Source: an uncultured Clostridia bacterium
GTDB lineage: Bacteria > Bacillota_A > Clostridia > TANB77 > CAG-508
NCBI GenBank assembly: GCA_947628335.1
Contig: CANQZT010000035.1
Location: forward strand, 1-11,152
Length of the DNA: 11,152 nt
Reading direction: 5' to 3'
Shown: one piece after another, positions 1 through 8,344 of the stretch
Layout of the letters: each line of letters starts with the position of its first letter
How positions within the stretch are numbered: the first letter of the stretch is position 1
The notes under the pieces: model-generated
Database searches by the model: none
What the model saw: only the letters and a program-made list of their open reading frames with translations
What the model was told of the DNA's origin: nothing
Translations under genes and position numbers: made by a program

Positions 1-452
1 TATCATTAAAACAAACAAAAGTAGGAGATAGATATGTATTAGAAGAAATGCTAAAAAATGGATATAATCTTGGTGGAGAACAATCAGGTCACATTATATT
101 CTTAGATTATAATCCAACAGGAGACGGAATTTTGACATCATTAATGATGATAAAAATTTTGTTAGAAAAAAACGTTTTAGCATCGGAACTTTGTAGTATA
201 ATTAATATATATCCACAAGTACTAATAAATGCAAAAGTTTCATCAGACAAAAAATATGATTATGAAAAGGATAAAGAAATAAAGGAAAAAATTGAAGAAC
301 TAGAAAAAGAATTTTCTAGTAATGGCAGGATTCTTATAAGACCTTCTGGAACAGAACCATTAATTAGGGTTATGATAGAAGGTGAAAATAAAGAATATAT
401 AGCAACAAAAGCAAAAGAATTAGCTATGCTAATTGAAAAAAAACTAAAGTAA
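1..452 (+). CDS. glmM: Phosphoglucosamine mutase, C-terminal part (5' end outside window)
   Basis: GlmM converts glucosamine-6-phosphate to glucosamine-1-phosphate in the cytoplasm, a step towards UDP-GlcNAc and peptidoglycan. The reading frame is already open at base 3, before the first ATG, and reads [20 protein letters not shown], so the gene starts upstream of the window and the internal ATG is not the start. What is visible is the sugar-specificity loop (GGEQSGH), the following [11 protein letters not shown] segment, and the C-terminal phosphate-binding loop [15 protein letters not shown], all typical of the alpha-D-phosphohexomutase family. The GEQSGH plus [12 protein letters not shown] combination fits GlmM better than phosphomannomutase. 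It ends with TAA, 19 bases before the next gene, so the two are probably co-transcribed. The assignment to GlmM within the superfamily is by motif recall only. Confidence 0.92.
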   Translation, partial: SLKQTKVGDRYVLEEMLKNGYNLGGEQSGHIIFLDYNPTGDGILTSLMMIKILLEKNVLASELCSIINIYPQVLINAKVSSDKKYDYEKDKEIKEKIEELEKEFSSNGRILIRPSGTEPLIRVMIEGENKEYIATKAKELAMLIEKKLK

Positions 453-471
453 AATTAAGGGGGAAAAATTT

Positions 472-810
472 ATGTTTTTAATTAACGTTGCAAATCCATG
501 GATATTACTTATTGCATTATTTATAACACTATGTTTTACTTATATTGGAAAGGAAGGAAAAAATGCATATGTGGCATTAGTACCATTGATTGTATTTCTT
601 ATATTACTATTAATGCATGGTATGCAATATATGGTATTTCATTTACAATATGAAGATATGGGCCCAATCTTAGCTAGATGCTTATTAGTTGATTTTATTA
701 TGATATTTTTATCATACATATCATACTTATGGATTGATGATATTGAAGCAAAAGCAAAAAAGAAGAAAAGTATTGACGATAGTTTAGAGTGGTTTTGGAA
801 AAAAGTATAA
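472..810 (+). CDS. Small integral membrane protein of unknown function
   Basis: I do not recognise this family. The 112-residue product has three predicted membrane segments, at about residues 9-25, 33-56 and 66-88. They are followed by a hydrophilic tail rich in lysine (KAKKKK, residues 94-99) that ends in an aromatic, basic stretch (WFWKKV). The basic tail suggests that the C-terminus lies in the cytoplasm. There is no signal-peptidase site or catalytic motif that I can see. The start is supported by AAGGGGGAAA about 8 bases upstream of ATG 472. It sits between glmM (19-base gap) and metG (18-base gap), so it is probably translated from the same transcript as these housekeeping genes. That position by itself does not establish a role. 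Confidence 0.8.
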   Translation: MFLINVANPWILLIALFITLCFTYIGKEGKNAYVALVPLIVFLILLLMHGMQYMVFHLQYEDMGPILARCLLVDFIMIFLSYISYLWIDDIEAKAKKKKSIDDSLEWFWKKV

Positions 811-828
811 CATTAATGGAGGGTAGAG

Positions 829-2406
829 ATGAACAACGATAAATTTTTTATAACGACACCTATTTATTACCCAAGTGGAAAGTTTCACATTGGAACTGCA
901 TATACAACAGTTGTGGCAGATACAATTAAAAGATATAAAACATTAAGAGGATATGATACATATCTGCTTACAGGTATGGACGAACATGGTCAAAAAATTG
1001 AAACGATTGCTAAAGCTAAAGAGATGCATCCTCAGGAATATGTAGACAAAATGGCGAAAATGGCAAAAGAATTATGGAATAAAATGCACATAGAATATGA
1101 TGATTTTATAAGAACGACAGAGGCTAGACATGAGAAAGTTGTTCAAGAAATTTTTGGAAAATTTCTTGAACAAGGTGATATATATAAAGGTACTTACGAA
1201 GGTATGTATTGTGTACCTTGTGAATCATATTTTACCAAAACACAGCTAGTTGATGGCAAATGTCCAGACTGTGGTAGGGAAACAAAGTTAATGAAGGAAG
1301 AAGCATATTTTTTCAATATGAAAAAGTATGCTGATAGATTGTTGGAATATTATGATAAAGTAGATTTTGTTACACCTAAATTTAGAAAAACAGAAATGAT
1401 AAATAATTTTATAAAACCAGGTCTTGAAGATTTATGCGTAAGTCGTACAAGCTTTGATTGGGGAATAAAGGTAAAATCTGATCCAAAACATGTTGTATAT
1501 GTATGGCTTGATGCATTAACAAACTATATAACTGCATTGGGATACATGTCAGAGGATGATAGTTTATTTAAGAAATATTGGCCTGCAGGGGTACAAATTG
1601 TAGGAAAAGATATTGCACGATTTCATTTAATTTATTGGCCAATATTTTTGATGGCATTAGATTTACCTCTTCCAAAGAAAATACTTGTTCATAATTGGAT
1701 TATGATGAAAGATGGAAAAATGAGTAAATCTAAAGGGAATGTTGTTTATCCAGAATTATTGATTGATAAATATGGATTAGATGCAACAAGGTATTTTTTA
1801 CTTCGTGAAATGCCTGTTGTTCAAGATGGAGTATTTTCTCCAGAAGAATTTGTAGAAAGATTTAATTATGATTTATGTAATGATTTAGGAAATTTATTAA
1901 ATAGAACAGTATCTATGGTAAACAAATATCTTGAAGGAAAAATTCCTCAATATGCTGGATGTAGAAATGAGGTTGATGAGGAAATTGAAGAAATGACAAA
2001 TTCTCAAATAGAAAAAGTAGAAGAATTAATTGAAAAATATGAATTTGCAAATGCTCTTTCAGAAATATGGAATCTAATATCTAGAACAAATAAATATGTT
2101 GATGAGACAATGCCATGGACACTCGAAAAAAATGGTGAAACAGAAAAGTTAAAATCGTGTATGTATCATTTGGCAGAAAATTTAAGAAAAATTGGAATAA
2201 TGCTAATACCTTTCATGCCAGAAACAGCAGAAAATATGTTAAGACAGCTTGGTATAAAACAAGAAGAATTAAAAAAATGGGAAAGCCTAAATAAATATGA
2301 TTTACTTCATGAAGACATCAAAGTAATTGAAAAAGGTGAACCACTATTTATGAGATTAGATGTTGAAAAAGAAGTAGAATATATTAAAGAAGGAATGAAA
2401 CATTAA
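829..2406 (+). CDS. metG: Methionine-tRNA ligase, short form
   Basis: This class I aminoacyl-tRNA synthetase charges tRNA-Met with methionine, using ATP. The ATP-binding HIGH signature appears as HIGT at residues 20-23, as in other Firmicutes enzymes, and is followed by LTGMDEHGQKIE. A zinc knuckle is formed by Cys128, Cys131, Cys145 and Cys148. The KMSKS loop is at residues 297-301. The rest is the helical anticodon-binding region. The protein ends at residue 525, just after PLFMRLDVEKEVEYIKEGMK, which in longer Firmicutes enzymes precedes the C-terminal EMAP/tRNA-binding dimerisation domain; here that domain is absent. The start ATG has GGAGGG 6 bases upstream. The gene follows the small membrane protein and is 21 bases before tmk, consistent with an operon. 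Confidence 0.97.
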   Translation: MNNDKFFITTPIYYPSGKFHIGTAYTTVVADTIKRYKTLRGYDTYLLTGMDEHGQKIETIAKAKEMHPQEYVDKMAKMAKELWNKMHIEYDDFIRTTEARHEKVVQEIFGKFLEQGDIYKGTYEGMYCVPCESYFTKTQLVDGKCPDCGRETKLMKEEAYFFNMKKYADRLLEYYDKVDFVTPKFRKTEMINNFIKPGLEDLCVSRTSFDWGIKVKSDPKHVVYVWLDALTNYITALGYMSEDDSLFKKYWPAGVQIVGKDIARFHLIYWPIFLMALDLPLPKKILVHNWIMMKDGKMSKSKGNVVYPELLIDKYGLDATRYFLLREMPVVQDGVFSPEEFVERFNYDLCNDLGNLLNRTVSMVNKYLEGKIPQYAGCRNEVDEEIEEMTNSQIEKVEELIEKYEFANALSEIWNLISRTNKYVDETMPWTLEKNGETEKLKSCMYHLAENLRKIGIMLIPFMPETAENMLRQLGIKQEELKKWESLNKYDLLHEDIKVIEKGEPLFMRLDVEKEVEYIKEGMKH

Positions 2407-2427
2407 AAAATTACAAGGAGCAAAAAA

Positions 2428-3099
2428 ATGGGAAAATTATTTGTAATTGATGGAACTGATGGAAGTGGCAAACAAACACAATTTAAAGAGTTACAAGCAA
2501 GATTAAGTGAAGAAAACATTAGTTATAGAGTAGTAAGCTTTCCAAATTATGAAAGTGAATCATCTTCACTTGTAAAGATGTATTTATCAGGTGAATTTGG
2601 AGAGAAAGCCAAAGATGTTAGTCCGTATATTGCCTCTACATTTTATGCAGTAGACAGATATGCAACTTTTAAGAAATACTTTGAGAGCTATTATAATGAA
2701 GGAGGTATTATATTAGCAGATAGATATACAACAGCTAATATGGTACATCAAGCTGGAAAAATAAATGATGAAGTTGAAAGAGAAAAATTTTTAAATTGGT
2801 TATGGGATTTCGAATTTAAGTTATTTGGTCTTCCAGTACCAACAAAAACATTTTTCTTAAATATGCCACCAGAAGAAGCTATGCATCTTATGGAAAACAG
2901 AGAAAATAAATTTACACGTCAACCACAAAAGGATATACATGAAAGAGATAAAGAGCATATAATAGATAGCTATAATGCAGCATGTAGTGTGGCAAAGAAG
3001 TATGATTGGTATGAAATACATTGTATAAAAGATGGAAAAATTAGAGAAATAAATGATATAAATGAAGAAATATATAATGAACTAAAGAAATATTTGTAA
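2428..3099 (+). CDS. tmk: Thymidylate (dTMP) kinase
   Basis: The enzyme phosphorylates dTMP to dTDP with ATP, an essential step of dTTP supply in the cytoplasm. The 223-residue protein shows the P-loop GTDGSGKQT at residues 9-17 and an FPNY nucleotide-binding segment at 38-41. Two DRY motifs lie at 76-78 and 98-100; the second belongs to the conserved ADRYTTANMVHQ segment that contacts dTMP. A basic lid stretch (NRENKFTRQPQKDIHERD) lies in the C-terminal third. The length is close to the usual 205-225. AAGGAG lies shortly upstream of ATG 2428. It follows metG by 21 bases and is the last gene before a strong intrinsic terminator. Another deoxynucleoside monophosphate kinase of the same fold is possible but less likely. 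Confidence 0.9.
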   Translation: MGKLFVIDGTDGSGKQTQFKELQARLSEENISYRVVSFPNYESESSSLVKMYLSGEFGEKAKDVSPYIASTFYAVDRYATFKKYFESYYNEGGIILADRYTTANMVHQAGKINDEVEREKFLNWLWDFEFKLFGLPVPTKTFFLNMPPEEAMHLMENRENKFTRQPQKDIHERDKEHIIDSYNAACSVAKKYDWYEIHCIKDGKIREINDINEEIYNELKKYL

Positions 3100-3105
3100 A
3101 TTATA

Positions 3106-3131
3106 GGCAGACAAGAAGTCTGCCAATTTTT
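3106..3131 (+). terminator. Intrinsic terminator after tmk
   Basis: A perfect 7-bp stem, GGCAGAC (3106-3112) pairing with GTCTGCC (3118-3124), closes a 5-base AAGAA loop and is followed by AA and five T residues (3127-3131). It begins 7 bases after the tmk stop codon. This is the standard layout of a Rho-independent terminator and marks the end of the glmM-metG-tmk transcript. Confidence 0.85.
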
Positions 3132-3170
3132 AAGCAATGTGAAATGTAATTTATTGAAGAGGAAATAATT

Positions 3171-3770
3171 ATGGAAAAATATGGATTTTTTGGAGGAAGC
3201 TTTAATCCTGTAACAAAAGCTCATGTTGAATTAGCACAAGATATTGTAAATAAATACAATTTAGATAAAGTAATATTTGTACCAGTAGGAGATTTCTATA
3301 AAAAGAAAAATTTAATAAGCGAGAAAGATAGATATAAAATGTTACAGATCGCAACAAAAACTCATACTAAATTAGAAGTATCTAATATAGAATTGAATGA
3401 AACTAAAGAACTAACTACACTTCAAGCATTAAAAAAGATAGAGAGCAAATATCAAAATTCTATAAATTATTATATAATGGGTGCAGATAATATCTATAAA
3501 ATGTTGAACTCAGAGGATTTAGAAGAATTAGCTCAAAATTACAAATATATAATAATAAAAAGAAATCAAATTGACTGTGATGAATTAATAAAATCTAATA
3601 ATACATTATTAAATAATAAGAAGAATATACATATTATAGAAAATGACAATCATAAATCCACAAATGCAACAGAGGTTAGAAATAAAATTGAAAATTGTGA
3701 TTATAATGTAGAACATATTCTGTCAAAAGAAATATTAGAATATATACAAAAAAATAACTTATATAAATAG
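3171..3770 (+). CDS. nadD: Nicotinate-nucleotide adenylyltransferase
   Basis: NadD transfers AMP from ATP to nicotinate mononucleotide, giving deamido-NAD in NAD synthesis. The 199-residue protein starts with the nucleotidyltransferase signature GGSFNPVTKAH (residues 8-18). His18 is the expected catalytic histidine, but the usual Gly before it is Ala17 (KAH rather than xGH). The C-terminal ATP-binding motif is STNATEVR (163-170), a variant of the family's ISSTxIR. MGADN at about 104-108 fits the substrate loop. The start has GAAGAGGAA 7 to 10 bases upstream. The gene lies just after a terminator, and I could not identify a convincing promoter in the 39 bases between. The HD-domain hydrolase yqeK and rsfS, often found next to nadD in Firmicutes, are not here. 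A paralogous nucleotidyltransferase cannot be fully excluded. Confidence 0.85.
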   Translation: MEKYGFFGGSFNPVTKAHVELAQDIVNKYNLDKVIFVPVGDFYKKKNLISEKDRYKMLQIATKTHTKLEVSNIELNETKELTTLQALKKIESKYQNSINYYIMGADNIYKMLNSEDLEELAQNYKYIIIKRNQIDCDELIKSNNTLLNNKKNIHIIENDNHKSTNATEVRNKIENCDYNVEHILSKEILEYIQKNNLYK

Positions 3771-3817
3771 TTTTAATAGCTTGAAGAAGGTAAATTCTTA
3801 TGATAAAATAATGAAAA

Positions 3818-5218
3818 ATGGTAAAAAAGGTGGATATAAAATTGAAAAGCGAAATAGAAGAACAATACGAATATATGAAAAAAGTAAATGAAATAATTAA
3901 ATATAAAGAATTAAAATACAGTATATATACAATGGGATGTCAACTAAATGAAAATGATTCAGAGAAAATTTGTGGTATGCTTGAAGAAATGGGGTATACA
4001 AAATCGGATGATATTTTTTGTGCTGACTTAGTAATTTTTAATACTTGTTGTGTAAGAGAAAATGCTGAGTCTAAATTATTTGGAAAAATTGGCGAAATGA
4101 AGAAGCAAAAGGAAGAAAAAGGGACTATAATAGCAATTGGTGGTTGTATGATGCAAGAGGAACACATCACTAAAAAGATACATGAAAGTTATCCATATGT
4201 AGATATTTTGTTTGGAACGCATACTCTACATAAATTACCACAAGACATTTATAAATTATTGCAAGAAAAGAAAAAAATAGATGATATTATAGATATAGAT
4301 GGAGAAGTTCTTGAAGGGTTACCAATAAGCAGAGAGGACAACATAAGAGCATCGGTAGCTATTATGTATGGATGTAATAACTTTTGTAGCTATTGTATTG
4401 TGCCATATGTGCGAGGTAGAGAAAGAAGTAGAAAACCAGAAGATATACTAAAAGAAATAAATCAATTAGCTCAAGATGGATATAAAGAAATAACTTTACT
4501 TGGTCAAAATGTAAATTCATATAATGGAGGAGAGAACTATAGGTTTTCAAATTTGCTTTATGATGTAAATAAAATTGAAGGAATTGAGAGAATACGCTTT
4601 GTATCTCCACATCCTAAAGATTTTACAGATGATGTTATTGAAGCAGTTGCAAAATGTGAAAAAGTATGTAAGATAATACATCTTCCTTTGCAAGCAGGAA
4701 GTAGTAAAGTTTTAAAACAGATGAATAGAAAATATACAAAAGAACAATATTTAAAGTTGGCAAACAAAATGAAAGAATGTATACCGAATATTGTTTTTTC
4801 TACAGATATAATTGTAGGATTTCCAGGAGAAACAGAAGAGGATTTTGAAGAAACGTTGGAAGTTGTAAGAAACGTAAAATTTGAACAAGTATATATGTTT
4901 ATTTATTCTAGAAGAGTTGGAACTCCAGGAGACAAGATGGAAAATCAAATACCAAAGGAGATAAAGCATAAAAGATTTGAACGTTTAAAAGCACTTGTGG
5001 AAAGTCAAATTGCAGAAAATAATAAAAAGTATATAGATACTATTCAAAAGGTATTAGTAGAAGGAAAAAGCAAGAATAATGACGCAATGCTTACAGGAAG
5101 AACAGATACCAATAAAGTAGTTGTTTTTGAAGGAGATAAAAGTTTAATTGGAAAATTATTGGATATAGAAATAGTATCAGAACATATGTGGTATTTAAAA
5201 GGAATAATAAAAAAATAA
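3818..5218 (+). CDS. miaB: tRNA-2-methylthio-N6-dimethylallyladenosine synthase
   Basis: MiaB is a radical-SAM methylthiotransferase that adds a methylthio group to i6A37 of tRNAs reading codons that start with U. Counted from ATG 3818, the N-terminal domain holds the auxiliary-cluster cysteines Cys41 (MGCQLNENDSE), Cys77 (NTCCVRENA) and Cys110 (GGCMM). The radical-SAM CxxxCxxC is Cys186, Cys190, Cys193 (CNNFCSYC), followed by IVPYVRGRERSR. HLPLQAGSS and STDIIVGFPGETEEDF are conserved barrel segments, and the last ~65 residues match a TRAM RNA-binding domain. The start is uncertain. ATG 3818 has no ribosome binding site, whereas in-frame TTG 3842 has AGGTGG (3828-3833) 8 bases upstream and would give a 458-residue protein that keeps every motif. 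mutS follows after 20 bases; miaB-mutS adjacency is common in Firmicutes. Confidence 0.95.
   Translation: MVKKVDIKLKSEIEEQYEYMKKVNEIIKYKELKYSIYTMGCQLNENDSEKICGMLEEMGYTKSDDIFCADLVIFNTCCVRENAESKLFGKIGEMKKQKEEKGTIIAIGGCMMQEEHITKKIHESYPYVDILFGTHTLHKLPQDIYKLLQEKKKIDDIIDIDGEVLEGLPISREDNIRASVAIMYGCNNFCSYCIVPYVRGRERSRKPEDILKEINQLAQDGYKEITLLGQNVNSYNGGENYRFSNLLYDVNKIEGIERIRFVSPHPKDFTDDVIEAVAKCEKVCKIIHLPLQAGSSKVLKQMNRKYTKEQYLKLANKMKECIPNIVFSTDIIVGFPGETEEDFEETLEVVRNVKFEQVYMFIYSRRVGTPGDKMENQIPKEIKHKRFERLKALVESQIAENNKKYIDTIQKVLVEGKSKNNDAMLTGRTDTNKVVVFEGDKSLIGKLLDIEIVSEHMWYLKGIIKK
3828..3833 (+). promoter_or_regulatory. Ribosome binding site favouring a TTG start for miaB
   Basis: AGGTGG at 3828-3833 lies 8 bases before the in-frame TTG at 3842. 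No similar site lies at the right distance before ATG 3818. The first family-conserved segment (around Cys41) is well downstream of both starts, so conservation does not decide between them; the spacing favours TTG 3842. Confidence 0.5.
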
Positions 5219-5238
5219 AAGATAGAGAGGAATAAAAA

Positions 5239-7851
5239 ATGGCAGAGTTTTCTCCAATGATGCAACATTATTTAAAAACGAAAAATGAATATAAAGACTG
5301 TATATTATTTTACCGATTAGGTGATTTTTATGAAATGTTCTTTGATGATGCAATAACTGTATCAAGGGAATTAGAACTTACATTAACTGGAAAAGATTGT
5401 GGTCAAGATGAAAGGGCTCCTATGTGCGGAGTGCCTTTTCATGCTGCTGAAATTTATATTGCAAGATTAGTAGGAAAAGGGTATAAGGTTGCAATATGTG
5501 AACAATTAGAAGATCCAAAACAAGCAAAAGGAATTGTAAAAAGAGATGTAATAAGAGTAGTAACACCTGGTACTGTTATAGAATCAAACTTATTAGAAGA
5601 AAAGAAGAACAATTATATAATGTCTATATTTAAAAGTGGAATATATTTTGGAGTTGCTATTTGTGATATATCTACAGGAGAATTTTATGCAACTCAAATT
5701 AATGCGAATAATAACTTTGAACGTTTATTAGATGAAATTTCAAGATTTACTCCATCTGAAATTATTGCAAATAGTTTGTTATATTCAAGTTTGGAAGAAA
5801 TTGGAAAAATAAAAGAAAGGCTTGGAGTATATATATCAGAAGTTAACGAAGAAACTTTTAGTAGAAAAACAGATATATTGGTAGAAAACTATGAAATAAT
5901 AACTGACAAAGGAGAAAAAATAGAAAATTTTGAAAATAAACTTTTGACAGTTTCAGCAATAAATGGACTTTTAGATTATTTAAATCAAACACAGAAAATA
6001 AAGTTAGAACATATAAATACAATACAAATATATAGTACTAATAAATATATGGCATTAGATATAAGTGCAAGGCGAAATCTTGAGATAACAGAAAGAATGA
6101 GAGATAAATCTAAAAAGGGTACTTTATTATGGGTACTAGATAAAACTTCTACATCTATGGGGGGAAGAGCTTTAAGAAGATGGTTAAATGATCCATTAAT
6201 AGATAAGAGAGAAATAACTAATAGATTAAATGCAGTAGAAGAGCTAAAAGACAAATTAATGTTAAGGGGAGAGATAATAGAGAACCTAAAAAAAGTATAT
6301 GATATAGAAAGATTAATAGGAAAAATATCATATGGTAACGCAAATGCAAGAGATATGATTTCTTTAAAAAATTCAGTAGGAAAATTGCCAGAGATTAAAA
6401 AAATATTAGAAAATACAGATTCAGAATTACTTCAAAAATTATATGATGAACTAGATGAATTAAAAGATGTGTATGCTTTAATAGATAAAGCAATTATAGA
6501 TGAACCTCCTATAACAGTAAAAGAAGGGGGGATGATAAAAAAAGGATATAATGTAGAAGTTGATGAATTAAAGTCAGCAACAACAGATGGAAAAAATTGG
6601 CTTATGGAGTTAGAGTTAAAAGAAAAAGAAAAAACAGGAATTAAGAATTTGAAAGTAGGATTTAATAAAGTATTTGGATATTTTATAGAAGTAACAAAAT
6701 CAAATTTAAATCAAGTACCTGAAAGATTTATAAGGAAACAAACGCTAACAAATGCAGAGAGATATATAACAGAAGAATTAAAGGAATTAGAAGATAAAAT
6801 ATTAGGTTCGCAAGAAAAATTAATTAACCTTGAATATGATTTATTCTTAAAAATTAGATGTGAAATTGCTAAACAAATAAAGAGGATACAAAATTCTGCT
6901 AATATAATATCTACACTTGATGTATTAACATCATTTGCAATAGTAGCAGAGGATTTAAATTATGTAAAACCTATAATAACAGAGGATGGAGAAATAGAAA
7001 TAAAAGGTGGAAGACATCCTGTTATTGAAAAAATGTTGCCGTCAGGTGGTTTTGTAGAAAATGATACATATTTAAATAAAGACAGTGATAGATTATCTGT
7101 AATTACTGGACCTAATATGGCAGGAAAATCAACCTATATGAGACAAGTGGCACTAATTACTCTTATGGCACAAGTGGGAAGTTTTGTTCCAGCAAGTGAA
7201 GCTAAAATTGGAATAGTAGATAAGATATTTACAAGAGTAGGAGCATCAGATGATTTAAGTATGGGGCAGAGTACTTTTATGGTAGAAATGATGGAGGTTG
7301 CAAATATTTTAAAAGAAGCAACTAATAACAGCTTAATAATATTAGATGAAATAGGAAGGGGAACCTCAACATATGATGGATTATCAATTGCGTGGGCAGT
7401 TGCAACATACATAGCAGATAAAGAAAAATGTGGAGCTAAAACACTATTTGCAACGCACTATCATGAATTAACAGAATTAGAGAATCAAGTAGATGGAGTA
7501 AAAAATTATTCTATAGCAGTAAAAGAAAAAGGAGAAGATATTATATTTTTAAGAAAAATTGTTCAAGGAGGAACAGACGAAAGTTATGGGATACATGTTG
7601 CAAAACTTGCAGGAGTACCAGCACCAGTAGTAAAAAAAGCAAATGAAATTTTAAAAAGTCTTGAACGAAAGAGTGCAATGTCTCAAAATATAGATAAAAA
7701 ACAAAATAATAAACAACCAGCAGGCCAATTAGATATGTATAATTATAAATTAGCAGAATTAGCTCATCAAATAGACAAAATAAACCTAGATGAATTAACT
7801 CCAATAGAAGCATTAAATACACTTGTAAAATTAAAAGAAAGTGTATCTTAA
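5239..7851 (+). CDS. mutS: DNA mismatch repair protein MutS
   Basis: MutS binds mismatches and small loops and, with ATP, starts mismatch repair. The 870-residue protein has the mismatch-wedging motif FYE at residues 30-32 (GDFYEMFFDDA), so it belongs to the repair-type MutS1 group and not MutS2. The connector, lever and clamp regions follow. The ABC-type ATPase has Walker A GPNMAGKST (624-632), the DDLSMGQSTFMVEM signature region, Walker B ending in Asp703-Glu704, then GRGTSTYDG, and the FATHYHELTELE switch. QLDMY (830-834) in the C-terminal linker fits a sliding-clamp binding pentapeptide, and IEALNTLVKLKE ends the protein as in full-length relatives. GAGAGG lies 8 bases before ATG. The protein looks intact. 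It is 20 bases after miaB; mutL does not follow. Confidence 0.98.
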   Translation: MAEFSPMMQHYLKTKNEYKDCILFYRLGDFYEMFFDDAITVSRELELTLTGKDCGQDERAPMCGVPFHAAEIYIARLVGKGYKVAICEQLEDPKQAKGIVKRDVIRVVTPGTVIESNLLEEKKNNYIMSIFKSGIYFGVAICDISTGEFYATQINANNNFERLLDEISRFTPSEIIANSLLYSSLEEIGKIKERLGVYISEVNEETFSRKTDILVENYEIITDKGEKIENFENKLLTVSAINGLLDYLNQTQKIKLEHINTIQIYSTNKYMALDISARRNLEITERMRDKSKKGTLLWVLDKTSTSMGGRALRRWLNDPLIDKREITNRLNAVEELKDKLMLRGEIIENLKKVYDIERLIGKISYGNANARDMISLKNSVGKLPEIKKILENTDSELLQKLYDELDELKDVYALIDKAIIDEPPITVKEGGMIKKGYNVEVDELKSATTDGKNWLMELELKEKEKTGIKNLKVGFNKVFGYFIEVTKSNLNQVPERFIRKQTLTNAERYITEELKELEDKILGSQEKLINLEYDLFLKIRCEIAKQIKRIQNSANIISTLDVLTSFAIVAEDLNYVKPIITEDGEIEIKGGRHPVIEKMLPSGGFVENDTYLNKDSDRLSVITGPNMAGKSTYMRQVALITLMAQVGSFVPASEAKIGIVDKIFTRVGASDDLSMGQSTFMVEMMEVANILKEATNNSLIILDEIGRGTSTYDGLSIAWAVATYIADKEKCGAKTLFATHYHELTELENQVDGVKNYSIAVKEKGEDIIFLRKIVQGGTDESYGIHVAKLAGVPAPVVKKANEILKSLERKSAMSQNIDKKQNNKQPAGQLDMYNYKLAELAHQIDKINLDELTPIEALNTLVKLKESVS

Positions 7852-7897
7852 AAAATATAGGTATAAATTTATTAATATACAGAAGGAGAAAAAGATA

Positions 7898-8317
7898 ATG
7901 AGTACCATGTTTGAAAGAAAAATAAACTATTATGAAACAGATAGAATGGGTGTTGTACATCATTCAAATTATATTCGTTTTTTAGAAGAAGCTAGATGTT
8001 ATTGGCTAGATGAAATTGGAATGCCATTTACATTATTAGAAGAGAATGGCATAACAATTCCAGTATTAGCAGTGAATTGTAGTTATAAATATCATGTCAC
8101 ATTTAATGATACTATTATTATATATTTATCAGTAAAAGAATATTCGGGGGTAAGAATGACAGTAACATACAATGTAAAAGATAAAAAGACAGGAAAAACA
8201 GTTCTTACAGGAGAAACAAAACATTGTTTCACAAATAGAGAATTAAAGCCAATAAATTTAAAAAAGATAGCTCCAGAATTTAGTAAAAAATTTGAAGATT
8301 TAGTGGAAGAAAAATAA
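7898..8317 (+). CDS. Acyl-CoA thioesterase, 4HBT (YbgC/FadM-like) hotdog family
   Basis: The 139-residue product is a single hotdog domain. The N-terminal signature YYETDRMGVVHHSNYIRFLE (residues 11-30) is that of YbgC/FadM-type thioesterases, with Asp15 at the position of the catalytic aspartate and the family's central HxxY pattern (His22, Tyr25). The family hydrolyses acyl-CoA thioesters in the cytoplasm; the substrate cannot be told from sequence. The start is ATG 7898, which has GAAGGAG (7882-7888) 9 bases upstream. The open frame extends back to 7841, but that would overlap the mutS end and add residues with no ribosome binding site and no family similarity. It follows mutS by 46 bases and is probably read from the same transcript, with no evident functional link to repair. 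Confidence 0.9.
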   Translation: MSTMFERKINYYETDRMGVVHHSNYIRFLEEARCYWLDEIGMPFTLLEENGITIPVLAVNCSYKYHVTFNDTIIIYLSVKEYSGVRMTVTYNVKDKKTGKTVLTGETKHCFTNRELKPINLKKIAPEFSKKFEDLVEEK

Positions 8318-8332
8318 AATCAAAAGACACAC

Positions 8333-8344
8333 AAACAAATGTTT
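8333..8344. promoter_or_regulatory. Putative LexA (SOS) operator before the Y-family polymerase
   Basis: AAACAAATGTTT is an inverted repeat with 5-bp arms (AAACA/TGTTT) around a 2-base centre. It follows the GAAC-N4-GTTC layout of Gram-positive LexA boxes, but with A for the first G and T for the last C. It overlaps the -35 element at 8342-8347, a typical place for repression. A second, shorter palindrome (GTTT-AC-AAAC, 8341-8350) overlaps it. The downstream gene is of a family that is SOS-controlled in Bacillus and its relatives. That LexA is the regulator is inference. Confidence 0.5.

Noticed and set aside
3784..3799. AAGAA/TTCTT inverted repeat after nadD as a terminator
   Set aside because: The stem is only 5 bp, nearly all A-T, with no T-run following.
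7841..7897. Longer thioesterase start at 7841 overlapping the end of mutS
   Set aside because: No ribosome binding site precedes it and the added residues show no family similarity. GAAGGAG correctly precedes ATG 7898.
7541..7963. 140-codon open frame on the minus strand
   Set aside because: It lies opposite the MutS ATPase and thioesterase coding sequence. Its Leu/Phe/Tyr-rich composition is the usual antisense shadow of an A-rich gene, with no ribosome binding site or recognisable domain.
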